A stretch of DNA of 64,000 nt from Gordionus sp. m RMFG-2023 (taxonomy: Eukaryota > Nematomorpha > Gordioida > Chordodea > Parachordodidae), in the NCBI RefSeq assembly GCF_954871325.1, contig NC_088775.1, positions 36,247,561 through 36,311,560 of the forward strand, in the 5' to 3' direction. The notes beneath the pieces were generated by a model that did not search any database, had not been told where the DNA came from, and saw nothing but the letters and a program-made list of their open reading frames with translations. Shown piece after piece: positions 44,517-55,426 of the stretch. Numbering within the stretch: the first letter of the stretch is position 1; the number at the start of each line of letters is the position of its first letter. Both the position numbers and the translations under genes were made by a program.

Positions 44517-47286
44517 GGGTCTTCATATCAAATCAATCATTTTACAGCCGACCATCTCAGATTTTGTTAAAATTGGTATATAAGTTAATTAAGTGTTGTA
44601 ATTGATGAATCCAAAATGTTAGCCCCATTAACTTTGTTAGAACTGTAGTATAGGATCTCAAAATGGCTCTACTTGGTCATTTTTCGAAAAAAAGACTTTT
44701 TAAAATTGGTATAACTTTAATATTAGATGGACTATGTAACTATTATGGTTCGTTTTATAGCCCTAAGTAAACTCTTGCACGCATTCTATATAAAATTAAT
44801 TTTTATTTAATATTTTTTTTATTGTGGTTAAACATTTATATTTAAATTTTTAAAATACAAGTATTTTCCCAAATCTCATATATTTTGTAAAGAATACCAA
44901 GAACTGTTTATATAAATAATTTCAGAGATAAAAAAGAAGTGAAGCAGAAAAAACGCTTAAAATAAAAATACCGCTATATAGTGCTAATAATTTTAATCGC
45001 TTAAAACTTAATTTTTATAAATATAATTCAATTTACATTATTTTATATTCCATAATATAATATTTATCAAATAAATTGCCACAATAGCTAAATATTATGA
45101 TTTAGATTATAAGTTATGTCGCCATATCCGAGTCGCTGGAACAATGCGTGCTTATTTTATTTCCAAAAAAAATTAATAAATTTTCTTAAAATTTACTTTT
45201 TATCGAAGCCTAAATACATTTATTATTATTCCGTTGGGCCAGCGGCCCAATATAAAAACAAGAGAAAGACTTCGCTATTCCAACAGAATGACATTTCTTT
45301 GCTACTGCGTCTGGGAAAGGTGCCTGCGATAGAATAGGGGGACTTTAACATTCGGCTGCGCGGGCCAGTTTAAAAAATCTCCTTGCGATTTTCAAATTCG
45401 CCGAAGAAAATATAAAAAATATTCATTCTTCCTCTACATCCCATGAAAAATACGAGCAAGAACTTTAAAAGACCGTTTCTAAAGCTCTTTCCATTCCTGG
45501 AACTCAAAAAATTCATGCAGTTATTAGCTTATCATAAATAATTACAAAAAAATATTCTAGTACTGCTCAAATCACACCACAAATTATTCAAAATCGAATA
45601 GACTAAATATCAACCAATGATATTAAAGGGTATGTAACATGATTTATGATAATGAATGATGGGTGGCATATATTCTATCGATATGCTCATGAAGTAAAGG
45701 TAATATTTTTACTCCTAATGGATCTTCTAAGTTCTTTTATTATCCCCCAATACCTGATATGCTTATACTTCCGAAAAATGATATTCTAACAGTCGTCAAC
45801 CTTTTAACCACTAAAGTAAGAACTTATAATTTACCTGATGAAGAATCCGAAATTTCCATAAACAAATATTTAACTAAACATCTATCCTATAAAAGTAATT
45901 TTACTATGAATTAATTCAATAAATATTAACCAATAAATAAAAACTTCGACTGACATATTTTACAAAAATTAAGTTTTTGGTATCTAACGAATATTTAATT
46001 TTTGTGCCAAAATGATATTTAATTCAATAAATATTATATTATGGAATGCAAAAAAATGTGGCTTTCGATCCACAGATCCGATATTGCTTCAAAACCGATG
46101 CGTTACCGATATTTATACTGACTTTTAATCACCCCCATTTGAACCAAATGTAATTAAGAAATCAATATTTTTTATGCAAAAAATAGAATTATGAATTTAA
46201 TTTAATATTTTTATTTCTACAATTAAGACTATAATTAAAAAAGTATATATTTAATAATATATACTTTTTATGTTGGTATGAATTATAAAATTGTAATATT
46301 TAATATATAAAATTATATTAGATTTTTTTAATAAATATGAGAGCCTCTAGATTTTCTGGGAATAAGCTTCTACGATATGAACTATCTATATCTACTGCCG
46401 TACTGAAGGCAGACTCAGATGATTCCGCAGATAACGCATTTTGCAAAATTATCTTTGTCTTTTGTAAAATATATCCATAACTCAGATACCATATTTAAAA
46501 AAATTCTTTTATTTAAAGTATAAATAAAATAATTGGCGTTAATTAAAAAGATTTAAAATAAATAAAACTTTGGATGTTCCTTTCTATTTTTATAAAAAAA
46601 ACTTTTAAAATACTATAAATCTATTTTGAAAAAGAAATAAAATTTAAAAAAATTATTTAGAAAATGTTATAATAATGTAAAATAAATATACATAAAATAA
46701 AATAACAAAAAAAGAAAAGTAAAAAGATCGGATAGAATCGGTTTTTTACAGGTATCGATCCGATATTTTCGGAAAATGCTAAATATCGGTACCGATCTTA
46801 TATTTAATATCGGCACAGCCCTATATATTTTTAAAAATTGTTTTAAGCCATAAAATATTACCGCCATCTAGCGGTAATTTTATTTTAACTTTTTACCACT
46901 CTGAAAACTTTTATAGAACAGTTCTTAGTAGTATTCCTTATAAAATATCTAAAATTTGGAAAAAAAACTTTATATTAACATTTAAAAAAATCAAATACAA
47001 ATTAACGGGCAATTTAAAAAATATATATAAATTAAAAATTAAACTTATTCAAAATTCGTTCAAGAGTTTACTTAGGTTAGGACTATAGAATGAATCATAA
47101 TAGATATATATAGTGCATCTAATATTAAAGTTATTCCTTGTTCGGAAAAGGACCAATCAGAGTCGTTTTGAGACCCTATCTATATCTCCGGTTCTAATAG
47201 GGTTAAGAGGCTAATATTACTTATATACCAAATTTTAACAAAATCTAAGATGGTCGGGTGTATAAAGTGATTTTACATGGAACCCC
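44517..47286 (+). mobile_element. diverged relic of the long-TIR element family
   Basis: Left GGGTCTTCATATCAAATC and right (inverted) GGGTTCCATGTAAAATC are variants of the family end GGGTCATTCCATG. Inverted sub-terminal matches reach about 250 bp inward (ACCATCTCAGATTTTGTTAA against TTAACAAAATCTAAGATGGT; AGTAAACTCTTGCACG against its partner near 47060). It holds a broken copy of the 717-aa protein gene and, at about 46060-46830, TACCGATA-type hAT-like ends. Confidence 0.75.
45100..45915 (+). pseudogene. broken copy of the 717-aa transposase-like gene
   Basis: Plus-strand pieces LFYFQKKLINFLKIYFLSKP, then PAAQYKNKRK, CDRIGG, FKFAEENIKNIHSS and IPGTQKIHAVIS line up with residues about 434-578 of the intact protein (HYFQKTLVNFLI, SAAQYKNRKN, CDGIGG, EFAKENINGI, IPGTQKIHTVIP). 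Later fragments (YDNEWWVAYI-like near 45645, ARTYNLPDEES-like near 45820) match the C-terminal module. Multiple stops and frameshifts. Confidence 0.75.
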
Positions 47287-47505
47287 TTGGTAAATTCGTA
47301 ATCTGGAATTCAATGAGCCGAAATGATAAGAAGAGCTTGCTTGCTTTTAGGATAGAAATTAACTACCTCCATCGAACACCAGTAAAAATTGGAAAAAAAA
47401 TTAAGTAAAGGGAACGCAAGCTAGTTTGTATTACAGAATGAAAAACGTGTTAATTAATCTGGATATAATTTATCCAAAATTAGATGGGAAAATATGTAGA
47501 TGCAG
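47287..47505. other. short AT-rich spacer, no gene
   Basis: Lies between the long-TIR relic and the foldback element. The ORF starting at 47426 is an artefact that runs into the repeated GACACTTTAT motifs. Confidence 0.4.
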
Positions 47506-47513
47506 ATATTGTC

Positions 47514-48644
47514 CGCCTAGCGACATTTTAACAAGCGACACTTTATTACGACGACACTTTATCACTCAGTCATTTGATAACGCGACACTTTATTATGCAA
47601 CATTTGAACACGCGATACTTTATCATGCGAGACTTTATCATGATAACTTAAAACTTTTAATATATTTAAAAAGTTAAATTTTGTTAATATCTCATTTTTT
47701 GACTTTTCTGTTTAAATCCGATATTTTAAAAAATTAAATTATTTTTTTTTATAGAGAAAAACTCTTATTTTAATTTTCATAAGTATAATTTTTTTAACTT
47801 AATTATCAAATCGAGTCGTTTAACAACACTAAGTTCCATCATTTTTTTTCATAAAAGTTTGAATTTTTGAAATTCAACTATTTGGACAAAAAAAATGAAA
47901 AACCTTTTATAATCTATTATTTTACGAAGATTTATTTTATAATTTTATATAAAAAAGCACCATTCCCTTTATTTTATATTTAAAATCCAATTTTCTATTT
48001 TTCTTCCCAAAATTTTTATCAAAATTTTATGTCCTTTAAAAATAATGAAACAGGAGACATGAGCAATAAGATTGATTTCAATTTATATTTATTTAATAAG
48101 TATATATCAATATATCACGAGTAAAAAATATAAATTATCTATAAAAATTTAATTGAATAAAATATGGGCAACAGCTTTTAAAAATGTTAATGAATCAGAT
48201 AGTCCATAATTCGAAACACATATATGAAATCGTTTTTTTTATATCTTTATATTTATTTGAGAGGTACAGTGTTGTTCCCATTATGGCTTGAAGATATAGG
48301 GCCTTATGTTTTAGCATATTTGAATCCCATCTAAAAATTCCCAAAGCGTTGAGTGAGAACATTGGTATAGGGTTTAAATTCCATAATCCACCCTTCAAAC
48401 AATTTGTTGTTAGGGCGAATTTTCTATCGTTGAATTGTGTTTGTTCCATAACTTTACATTATAGAGAGGTGTTGCAAAATTATTTCGTTATCCTATAAAT
48501 ATATAAATTCACAACAAAAAACATTTTTTTTTAATTTTTAAGTGGTCCGTGATAAAGTGTCGCAAGATAAAATGATGCGTGATAACGTGCCGCCGTGATA
48601 AAGTGTCACATGATAGTGACGCGTGATAAAGTGACTCCAAATCG
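47514..48644. mobile_element. foldback-like element with GACACTTTAT repeats at both ends
   Basis: ATATTGTC flanks it on both sides (47506-47513 and 48645-48652) as a perfect 8-bp direct repeat. The left 130 bp contains about seven imperfect copies of GCGACACTTTATTA; the right 100 bp contains about six in inverted orientation (TGATAAAGTGTCGC). The interior is about 850 bp of AT-rich sequence with no credible gene; the minus-strand ORF at 48195-48449 is not recognised. CGTTTAACAACACTA near 47818 is the end of a fragment of the MITE family seen at 14258. Confidence 0.7.
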
Positions 48645-48652
48645 ATATTGTC

Positions 48653-49099
48653 ATAAGCACAAAAGATATTAATGCCAAACATGTCGATCAAATCGCAATT
48701 CATATAAATGTTTCAAAGATTTTCACAATATATAAATATTTTTACATTTTTATTATGAATAACAAAAATATAATAAAGATTTCTATTGTTTTTTGATCTT
48801 ACAGTATAAACATAATTTTTATGTTATTTTATATCTTAATGGCTAACGGTGCAGATACACCTAGATAAGCTATAAAACATTTTCTAGCTGATTTTTTTTA
48901 GAATATCATTTTTGGGCCTTAATCAATATAATTTGAGCAATTTTATACAACGAAAAAATCATAACCATAATGCAAAATGAAAATACAACAAAATCCTTAG
49001 AAAAATATGGCTGCTAAATGAAACCACTAAAGTCCGTTTAAATTCAATATGGTTTGATAATGATGTATAAGTATCGACAATTTTATCAAGTTGAGTGTA
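48653..49099. other. no gene; AT-rich
   Basis: No ORF or repeat recognised between the foldback element and the DUF4371-type remnant. Confidence 0.35.
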
Positions 49100-49563
49100 A
49101 TCGATATTATTTGAAATCAATATTTATTTGGGTACAATTTTTCAGCATGCAAGAGCTCCTTTTTAGTAAATGGTCCCACTTCAATAACTGATACTGTAGA
49201 TGAAAATATAATCTACTTTTTGGGAGTTTTTATTGCAATTACACCTGCCAAAAAGATAAAATATTAAAAAAGTTTATAAAATCAATATTAAAAAATGTCC
49301 AATACAAACATCACCTCAAAATCAAATCTTATCTATTATGGCAGAAATGGTGTTTAAATCTCTCACAAATTACAATAAAAGTGAAATGCCATCCTTTTTG
49401 TCGGTGATAAGACAAAAGATGCAGCACATTGTAAAAATCTGAATTTAATTATTCAGCATATTTTTATAAGAATAATGGATTTAGAAAATCTTTCTGCTGA
49501 AAGCATTACAAATTGTATTTAAAACAACTTAATGATTTATAGATTAATTCATAATATAATAAG
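49100..49563 (+). pseudogene. hAT-like (DUF4371/ZMYM type) transposase remnant
   Basis: Plus-strand peptides MAEMVFKSLTNYNKSEMPSF near 49339 and, in another frame, KTKDAAHCKNLNLIIQHIF then MDLENLSAESITN near 49420-49510 resemble the catalytic beginning of DUF4371 proteins (ADETxD..., then E-x-L-T-A-E). It is broken and is interrupted by the hAT element at 49564-51308; any continuation at 51317-51400 is short. Confidence 0.45.
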
Positions 49564-51308
49564 TAGGCCTATTCAAAAACGAATTCGAATCGAATAGTGC
49601 ATTATTCATATTCGATTCTATTTGAATTCGTACGAATAATAAAATCTACTATTTGTATTCGATTCGAATTATTCGAATAATTCGAATTAATTTTTTTAAT
49701 AAAATAAATCATACTCAAATATATTGACAAATTTTTTCATTACAAATTTGATTTTAAACAGAAAAAATTATAATAATATGTAAATAATCTGATAATATAT
49801 AATCAAGTTATAAACAAAATTAAAATGTATATTATTATTAATTTATTTTATAATTTAAGCCAATTTTTAAGGCAAAGAGTTTTTCTTTTATTTTCTTCCT
49901 TATATATGACATGCGGTTTTTTGACAATAAATTAGTTCCAACTGAGAAAAGCCTTTCACAAGCAGTTGATGTTCCTTGTATAGATAGATAATCCCTTGCC
50001 ATTTTCGAGGGCATGGGGATCCGATATGCATTTGCCTTCCACCACATACGAATCATTCTAATAATGTTTCTTAGTTTTAGAATTGAAGGATCTAAAATTT
50101 TTAAAATTACTTTGGATATTAAATTAATTACATGGGCAAAGTATCGGATGTGCCCTATTTTTATTAATGGATATTTTAAAGAAAATCTATCAATAAATGT
50201 TTTATTATTAGTTGCATTATCTAAAAGTTATATAAAAAATTTTATTCTCTAAATTATAAATTTTAATTATTTTAACAAAGGCTTTAAATATATTTTCACC
50301 TGAATGTGTTTCATTAATTGGACTGACATCCAAAATTATGTTATTTATTTTAAAATTATCATCAATAAAATGGGCTGTTAGCCTTAAAAAGGAACTTGTG
50401 TTGCTAGTCCAAATGTCAGATGAAAAATTAAACTGACTTTTATTTTTATATATTTTTCCTTTACCAGTTCTTTATCTGCAAATATATTATACATGTGCAA
50501 TTTAAAAGTATTGGAGCATAATAATTTTACAGAACAATCAAGATCACTTATAGAATTTTTAAAATCATTTGAATTAATAATTTTAAAAGGTATATTATTA
50601 TTTATCAATAATTTTAATAAATTATCCTTAAAATTAATTTTATTTTGAAGAATTTGGTGTAGACTTTAAAAAAATGTCAATTTCATTATATTTTTTACTA
50701 AGGTGTGAATGAAACCTATTATAATGATTAATAAGAGGAGAGGTTGTTTTGCCTTTACATTTTATAATACTCCTGCAGATTGCAAGAAGCCTTTTCACCT
50801 TCTTTAAGGATTTGATATTGATCCCATATGATTGCTCTCTTTTGTGAGGAAATTTTCTCATCTTCAACATCAAGCATAATTTCATCAGAAGCATTCTCCT
50901 CTAACATAATTAGGTTAGTTAACAATAATTATTGTTAGAGATGTAATATATTTTTATATACCTCTGGTTTGTTAAATTTTTAATATAATTTATTATGAGA
51001 TTCAAAAAATAAACTTTTCGTGAGATTCAAAAAATGTGGCAAATAAAAATTTAAATTTTCACTTCAGAAATTTTTAAATTTGTGCTAGAATCTTTATAAA
51101 CACAAACACATCACCTGTCAGATTGGCAGATCAACAAATAGAAATGACAAATGTTAGATTTATTAAACAATTTATTAAATTTTACGAATAATTCGTTTTA
51201 TTCGAATCGAATAAATGATTATTCGTATTCAGATAAAACAAGTAATTTATTATTCGTATTCGTAATTATTCGATTAGATTCGAATCGAATAATTTTTAAA
51301 TAGACCTA
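49564..51308 (-). mobile_element. hAT element with perfect 8-bp target duplication, internally deleted
   Basis: ATAATAAG at 49556-49563 and 51309-51316 are identical. The ends TAGGCCTATTCAAAAA and, inverted, TAGGTCTATTTAAAAA are 16-bp inverted repeats with two mismatches, followed on both sides by dense ATTCG/CGAAT words. At 1745 bp it is about half the length of a full hAT element and its transposase lacks the middle. Confidence 0.92.
49838..50894 (-). pseudogene. hAT transposase, internally deleted and frameshifted
   Basis: Minus strand. N-terminal BED-like region 50894-50640 (CRSIIKCKGKTTSPLINHYN, then FHSH), a frameshift near 50640, then about 50600-50270 with SSFLRLTAHFIDDNFKINNI and LDVSPINETHSGENIF, then ADNATNNK-like and YFAHVINLISK near 50225-50120. 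It jumps directly to MIRMWWKANAYRIP and the dimerisation block RDYLSIQGTSTACERLFSVG, ending near 49838. The roughly 150 residues normally between AHVINLI and WW are missing, so the deletion removed much of the insertion domain. Confidence 0.8.
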
Positions 51309-51398
51309 ATAATAAGTAAGGTGTGCGATCGGCAAATTGTCGAAATGGAGGAGTACAAACTTTGATCCAAAAAAATTAATAAAAAGATGCCTTATATA

Positions 51399-52557
51399 TA
51401 GTGTTGTAAAGGAAAGCGTTCATCTTTTTTGGAAAAAATGATGAGAATTATCATTACTATGGCCAAATATGATAAATGTTTTACAGTAATATCCTATAGT
51501 GAAGGAACAAATTCAATGCTTACCAAGTGTAAAATGTGGCCAAAAAGTATTATATTGTCAAAATTTTCAGGTTCCAACTTAAAACGACATTTGATTGTAA
51601 TATTAATTATTTTATATAATATAATATAATATAACTAAGTAAAATCATTAAATTTGAAGAAATAATGCATTTGGGATATTTGACCCCAACAATAACGATA
51701 GTAATTTTAAAATTAAAAAAAATTAGTTGCCTTAAATATTATCAACAATTGATATACGCCGTATTGAATGGGATTAATAAAAGGTATTAAACCTATCACT
51801 CTCAATTAATTACATGTATTTTATTTTTTTAAAGATTTGAATATGTATATAAAGATCAATATGTTCTTTCTGCAATTATACATACAGCATTCAAACTTCA
51901 ATGGCCATGGATAAAACTTCCACAGAACGAACCTATTAAAAATAAACTTATAGCGTTATTGAAAAAAATGCTTTGAAAACCCTAGAGAACTGTTAATTTC
52001 GAGATATCCTTTTTTTGTCGAGGAAGTAGAGAATGAGTTGGAGGATAACTTATCTCAATTTTTTGAAGCAAAGGACAGAACAATAAATGTTTTCAATAAA
52101 TTCCCAATGTTAAAAGAGTTGTTTATTAAGTATAATTAGCAATCCCCTCATCTACCCCTGTACCCGTTTTTAGTATGGCTAATCCCGTATTAACTGCCAA
52201 GTGTTCCTGTCTATCAGAATATTTTGAAAAATATTGTTATTAAAATTTAATAAGAAAAATTTTTTATAAATAAAATAATCTTTTTATTCGCTATATTATA
52301 TTTTATTTATAATTATATTATCAAAATAAAACTATATTATTTTTTAACATGGCTAATATATTGTATTAAAAAATATTAGTTTATTTATATTAAATTAAAT
52401 TTTAAAAAAAATTTATCATAAAATTTTGAACGGTTCATGAACGCGTTCGTGAACGTGAACGCGTTCCTTTTTTTAAAAGTGAACTTGAACGTGAACGCGT
52501 TCGATTTTTGTCAATGAACGTTGAACGGTTCGATTTTTTTTAGAAATGTTTACAGCA
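51399..52557 (+). mobile_element. hAT relic with GAACGCGTTC-rich end
   Basis: Putative ends TAGTGTTGTAAAGG at the left and, inverted, TGTGCTGTAAAC at the right; the right sub-terminal part repeats GTGAACGCGTTC in both orientations. Pieces of a hAT protein lie inside on the plus strand: SGSNLKRHL (BED finger, near 51570), FEYVYKDQYVLSAIIHTAFK near 51838, and STPVPVFSMANPVLTAKCSC near 52150. The catalytic middle is gone and there are several breaks. No clear 8-bp duplication. Confidence 0.6.
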
Positions 52558-52632
52558 CACATACAATATTTCAATTATAAATGAATCTTATTAATAATTT
52601 GTATAACAATATACCTCTAGTGTTGTTAAAGG

Positions 52633-55174
52633 CAGTTTTGTTAAAATAGCGCGCTACTTTTTTCAGTAGCGGTAGCTATAGCGCGCTACTTTTTTAAAAA
52701 AATAGCGATAGCGGTAGCTCGCTACTAATTTAGAAAAAGTAATTTTACATAATAAATACATCTAAATATTATTAAAATATATTTTTTATAAAATCTAAAA
52801 TTATAATCCTTTTATACATTATTGTTATATATTAGATATAAACAGTTGTTAAATAGCAATCTGTATTTAATTTATATTTCGCGTATTCATTAAATTATAT
52901 ATTTTTGAAATTCCGTTATTGGTATGTTCTTGCTTTTATCTTATTTTATATTTCATTTTACATTTTAAATTAAGCATTATAAATCTTGTTATGTGTGAGA
53001 TTGTTGAAGATATTGTAATTTCTTTGGAAAATGAGCAAAATATAGATGATCCAAAATTCAAGAAATACTTTAACCTTGAAGAAAAAATTAATACTGGATA
53101 TCGGTTTCGGTGCAAGATGTGCCGCAAAATTATCTCTTCAAATCATACGAGCAGCTTTAATTTGGAAAAACATTTAAAGTTAATATATTAAACAAATTTA
53201 ATATCAATGTGTAGGCTAATCTTTAATTTTTAAAATAAATTAAAATCAAAAACCAATCATTTTTTTTTATATATTCATAAATTTTATCTAAATTATTTAA
53301 AACATTTTAAAATAGTTATTTCAATCATTTTTATGTACTTATCTCCTACATAATTTTTATTCCAAGTATTTTATAATTTTAGACTATGCACACTTCAAAT
53401 TATAAAGAGATTGAAAAATATCTCAAAAGTTTTGGGGTAATGGAAGAAGATAAACCCACTTCCAAATCAAATTTAATACAAACAAAATTAACCAATTTGG
53501 ATTCATCAACACCTGGTGTATCCCAAAAATTGGCTGACAAAGTCATTATGAACTTTATAATAAATACAGTTCAACCATTATCCTTGGTGGATAATGATTC
53601 TTTTATAAAGATGATAAACACTTTTTCTCCACGGACCAAGATATTTTGCCGGCAGACATTGATGGCAAGAATTTTGGAGAGCTTTAAGGAAATGAAAGAA
53701 TATTTGATATTAAATCTATCAGATGTCTCCTACGTCTGTACAACGGCAGATTGCTGGACTCACAATAGAAGGTAAAAATGTTTATTTTCTTATTTATAAT
53801 ATGTCATATTTTTAGAGCTTATTTAGGAGTAACTGCACATTAGATTGATCCTAAAAATCTAAAACAAAAATCTGTAGCGTTAGCTCTAAAGAGAATAATT
53901 GGCTGTCAGACTTATGACATTCTAGCCAATATTATTGCAGAAATCTATAGGTCTTACAAAATTCAAAACAAGGTTTGTAAGATGATAACGGATAATGATA
54001 AATAATATTATATTATATTTAACCATTTTAATTTTTTAGGTTATGCAATATGTTGCTGCCTCACTTAAAATCTTAGAAGGGCAAGATAATATGAGCATGG
54101 GATATTATGTGCCCACACTGAGTATATTAATTACCAAGCTCAAAAGAATCAATAATCTAACATTTTGCCAACCACTGGTAGAGTCTGTGCTAAAAGGCAT
54201 TGAGAAAAGGTCAAAACTTTATTTTTATTTACTATTATTCAATTATATAAAATGAATGATTTATTGCTTGATTAGCCATAATTTAAATTGGCTTAATTTA
54301 AAACACAATCTATAATATTAATATATAGTAATTATTAATTAATATAAAATTCAAAATTAATATATTATTAATTACCTTGTGTATAATAATTATATTTTTA
54401 AAATTTTTATTTACCATAATTATTGCTATTTTAATATTTTATTTATAAATGAATCTAAATCTCAGATAAATTTAAATTTTAAAAATTAAAATGGTATTCT
54501 TCTTTTTTTTATAATAAATACAGTCACTTTATATAAATTAGATTTCCAGATCTGTATGATGATGATAATGTAATAGCTGCTATCGTTCATCCTAGTTTCA
54601 AGTTAAATTGGCCATACATTAATTTGACTGAATCTAAATGGCAACTTGATAGGCTGATGGTAACGTTAAAAAATGGCATGCCTAACCACGATACTATAGC
54701 ACGATCGAAACCGCAGCCTTCCATAGACGATTTTTTTGAAATAAATAATAATAATATTGAACCTCTAGATGCTTTTTTTAAATCTAAAAATACTAATTTA
54801 AATATTTTTGATGTTTTTTTTTATATAAAAAGTTTGTTTATTAAATTTAATACTGCGTTGCCCTCAAGTGCTAGTGCTGAACGATTATTTAGTATGGCAA
54901 AGCTTATACTTTCTGATCGTCGCTCTAGACTTGGGGATGACAGTACCGAAATGTTATTATTATTAAAGTGCAATAATAAATAAAGTATATATATATATGT
55001 AACAAATTATTGTCATGTTTTTATATCAATATTTTATTTGTGGAAATAAAGTTACGTAAAAAAAAATATTTAAAAAAAAATCAAAGTAGCGTAAAAAGTA
55101 GCTAATAGCGCGCTACTCATTTGAAAGCGGTAGCGATAGCGCGCTACTTTTAAAAGTAGCGTTTAACAACACTG
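52633..55174 (+). mobile_element. hAT element A (right-facing member of inverted pair)
   Basis: Left end CAGTTTTGTTAAAATAGCGC and right end (inverted) CAGTGTTGTTAAACGCTAC, each followed by GTAGCG/CGCTAC words. Left flank GTTAAAGG (52625-52632) does not match the right flank TTAATAAC (55175-55182), but does match the reverse complement of the sequence left of element B. It is inserted in a MITE whose start TAGTGTTGTTAAAGG (52618) is easily mistaken for the element's own end. Confidence 0.85.
52991..54983 (+). pseudogene. hAT transposase gene A, nearly intact but broken
   Basis: Likely start MCEIVEDIV at 52991. Exon 1 to 53178 and exon 2 from 53383 join HLK to TMHTSNY, completing a BED finger CKMC ... 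H-x4-H. Exon 2 runs to 53771 (ADCWTHNRR) and joins exon 3 at 53814, AYLGVTAH, where TAG replaces the usual Trp codon. After TDND near 54000 a donor-like site has lost its GT and the His/Cys region expected next is absent. VMQYVAASLKILEGQDNMSM follows at 54040, an intron 54210-54541, then RFPDLYDDDNV and the dimerisation block SSASAERLFSMAKLILSDRR to the stop at 54983. So one stop and one internal deletion disable it. Confidence 0.8.
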
Positions 55175-55426
55175 TTAATAACATTATACTTTATGAATTA
55201 TTACTTCTATGAAATATTAGATATATATTTTTAAAAAAATTTGCCTAGTCTGGACTGTTTATTTTCGATATGGCCAGACCCATTTTTTTCAGACGTTACC
55301 CTGCCAAGGCTGAGTATTGCAGACCACTGGTTCAAAATTTTCTGCCATCTCTGAGCAAGATCTTCAGGCATAATATTTTTCGGCTAAAATATTGGTTAGC
55401 CCTTTTTAAAAATCGAGCCCTTTAAC
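55175..55426. other. 252-bp spacer between inverted hAT copies, apparently flipped
   Basis: Its right end reads AAAAATCGAGCCCTTTAAC; inverted, this is GTTAAAGGGCTCGATTTTT, the start of the MITE family at 14258. In inverted orientation it would continue the MITE that begins at 52618 just left of element A. Both pairs of 8-bp target duplications also become matched if it is inverted. Confidence 0.85.

Noticed and set aside
47426-47677. 83-codon ORF with Cys pairs
   Set aside because: Its second half is the repeated GACACTTTAT array of the foldback element.
52618-52632. TAGTGTTGTTAAAGG as the left end of hAT element A
   Set aside because: The better end is CAGTTTTGTTAAAATAGC at 52633, which matches element B's outer end; TAGTGTTGTTAAAGG belongs to the MITE that was the insertion target.
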